Shown in pieces: positions 63,993 to 64,000 of a DNA stretch of 64,000 nt. Numbering within the stretch: position 1 is the stretch's first letter; each line of letters opens with the position of its first letter. Under the pieces are notes generated by a model. It was not told the origin of the DNA, did no database searches, and saw only the letters and a list, made by a program, of their open reading frames with translations. Both the position numbers and the translations under genes were made by a program. This DNA comes from Varibaculum prostatecancerukia (lineage in GTDB: Bacteria > Actinomycetota > Actinomycetes > Actinomycetales > Actinomycetaceae): positions 124,001 to 188,000 of the forward strand of contig NZ_OW968402.1 in assembly GCF_943169825.2 (NCBI RefSeq). The letters are read 5' to 3'.

Positions 63993-64000
63993 ATGGCTAT
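63993..64000 (+). CDS. Start of a further gene, cut by the window end
   Basis: AAAAGG precedes ATG 63993 by ten bases, and only MA is read. It probably belongs to the same operon as the dehydrogenase. Confidence 0.5.

Overview
The window is a stretch of actinobacterial chromosome. Evidence for this is a WhiB-family regulator with four cysteines, the 32-residue ribosomal protein bS22, a folE-folP-folB/folK-DUF3180 folate cluster beside ftsH, a NusG with a long acidic N-terminal arm, DUF47 plus PiT phosphate transport, and many GTG/TTG starts. By eye the base composition is moderate for the phylum (mid-50s percent GC), with AT-rich gaps, and carbohydrate uptake genes are plentiful. I infer a host- or mucosa-associated member of the Actinomycetaceae (Varibaculum/Mobiluncus-like). 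The genus is a guess.

Layout. 1-6156: a four-gene ABC export or envelope-defence operon (minus strand) faces a NarL-type two-component system, with two near-palindromes between them. One ATPase has lost every catalytic signature and the last permease gene is frameshifted. 6258-11859: glycerophosphodiesterase, murB, a SorC-type regulator and glpF-glpK, giving a glycerol-use block. 11990-16023: an OmpR-type two-component operon that begins with a tiny membrane protein, then an aminotransferase. 16238-18953: tRNA-Trp, secE, nusG, rplK and rplA. 19282-23153: a decayed feoB with feoA behind it, then a phosphate transport operon (DUF47, PiT, lipoprotein). 23154-25332: a largely non-coding tract around one secreted lysozyme-like protein, with a candidate small RNA and two long palindromes. 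25333-30474: a LacI-controlled sugar ABC importer with DUF624. 30740-36100: NlpC/P60 hydrolase, pyrophosphatase, D,D-carboxypeptidase, tilS and hpt. 36256-42883: ftsH and folate synthesis. 42876-47663: radA, convergent K+ channel genes, an excisionase-like HTH gene, bS22 and whiB. 47959-56810: guaB, exonuclease, HAD hydrolase, tRNA-Arg, nadE, pepC and DUF3017. 56867-64000: two MFS transporters, a nucleoside hydrolase, a toxin-antitoxin pair, and a LacI regulator divergent from a Gfo/Idh dehydrogenase.

How the parts fit. Most blocks pair a sensor or regulator with its transporter or enzymes across a divergent promoter that carries an inverted repeat. Four such repeats are clear: 4093-4130, 9302-9339, 30527-30550 and 62704-62719. 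Several proteins keep their fold but have lost key residues: the ABC ATPase at 3339-4046 (signature, Walker B glutamate, H-loop), GlpF (second NPA) and NadE (glutaminase cysteine). I found no CRISPR array, insertion sequence or prophage. The nearest things to an undescribed system are the two-component/ABC module with a dead ATPase at the left end and the non-coding RNA and palindrome tract at 24.7-25.3 kb.
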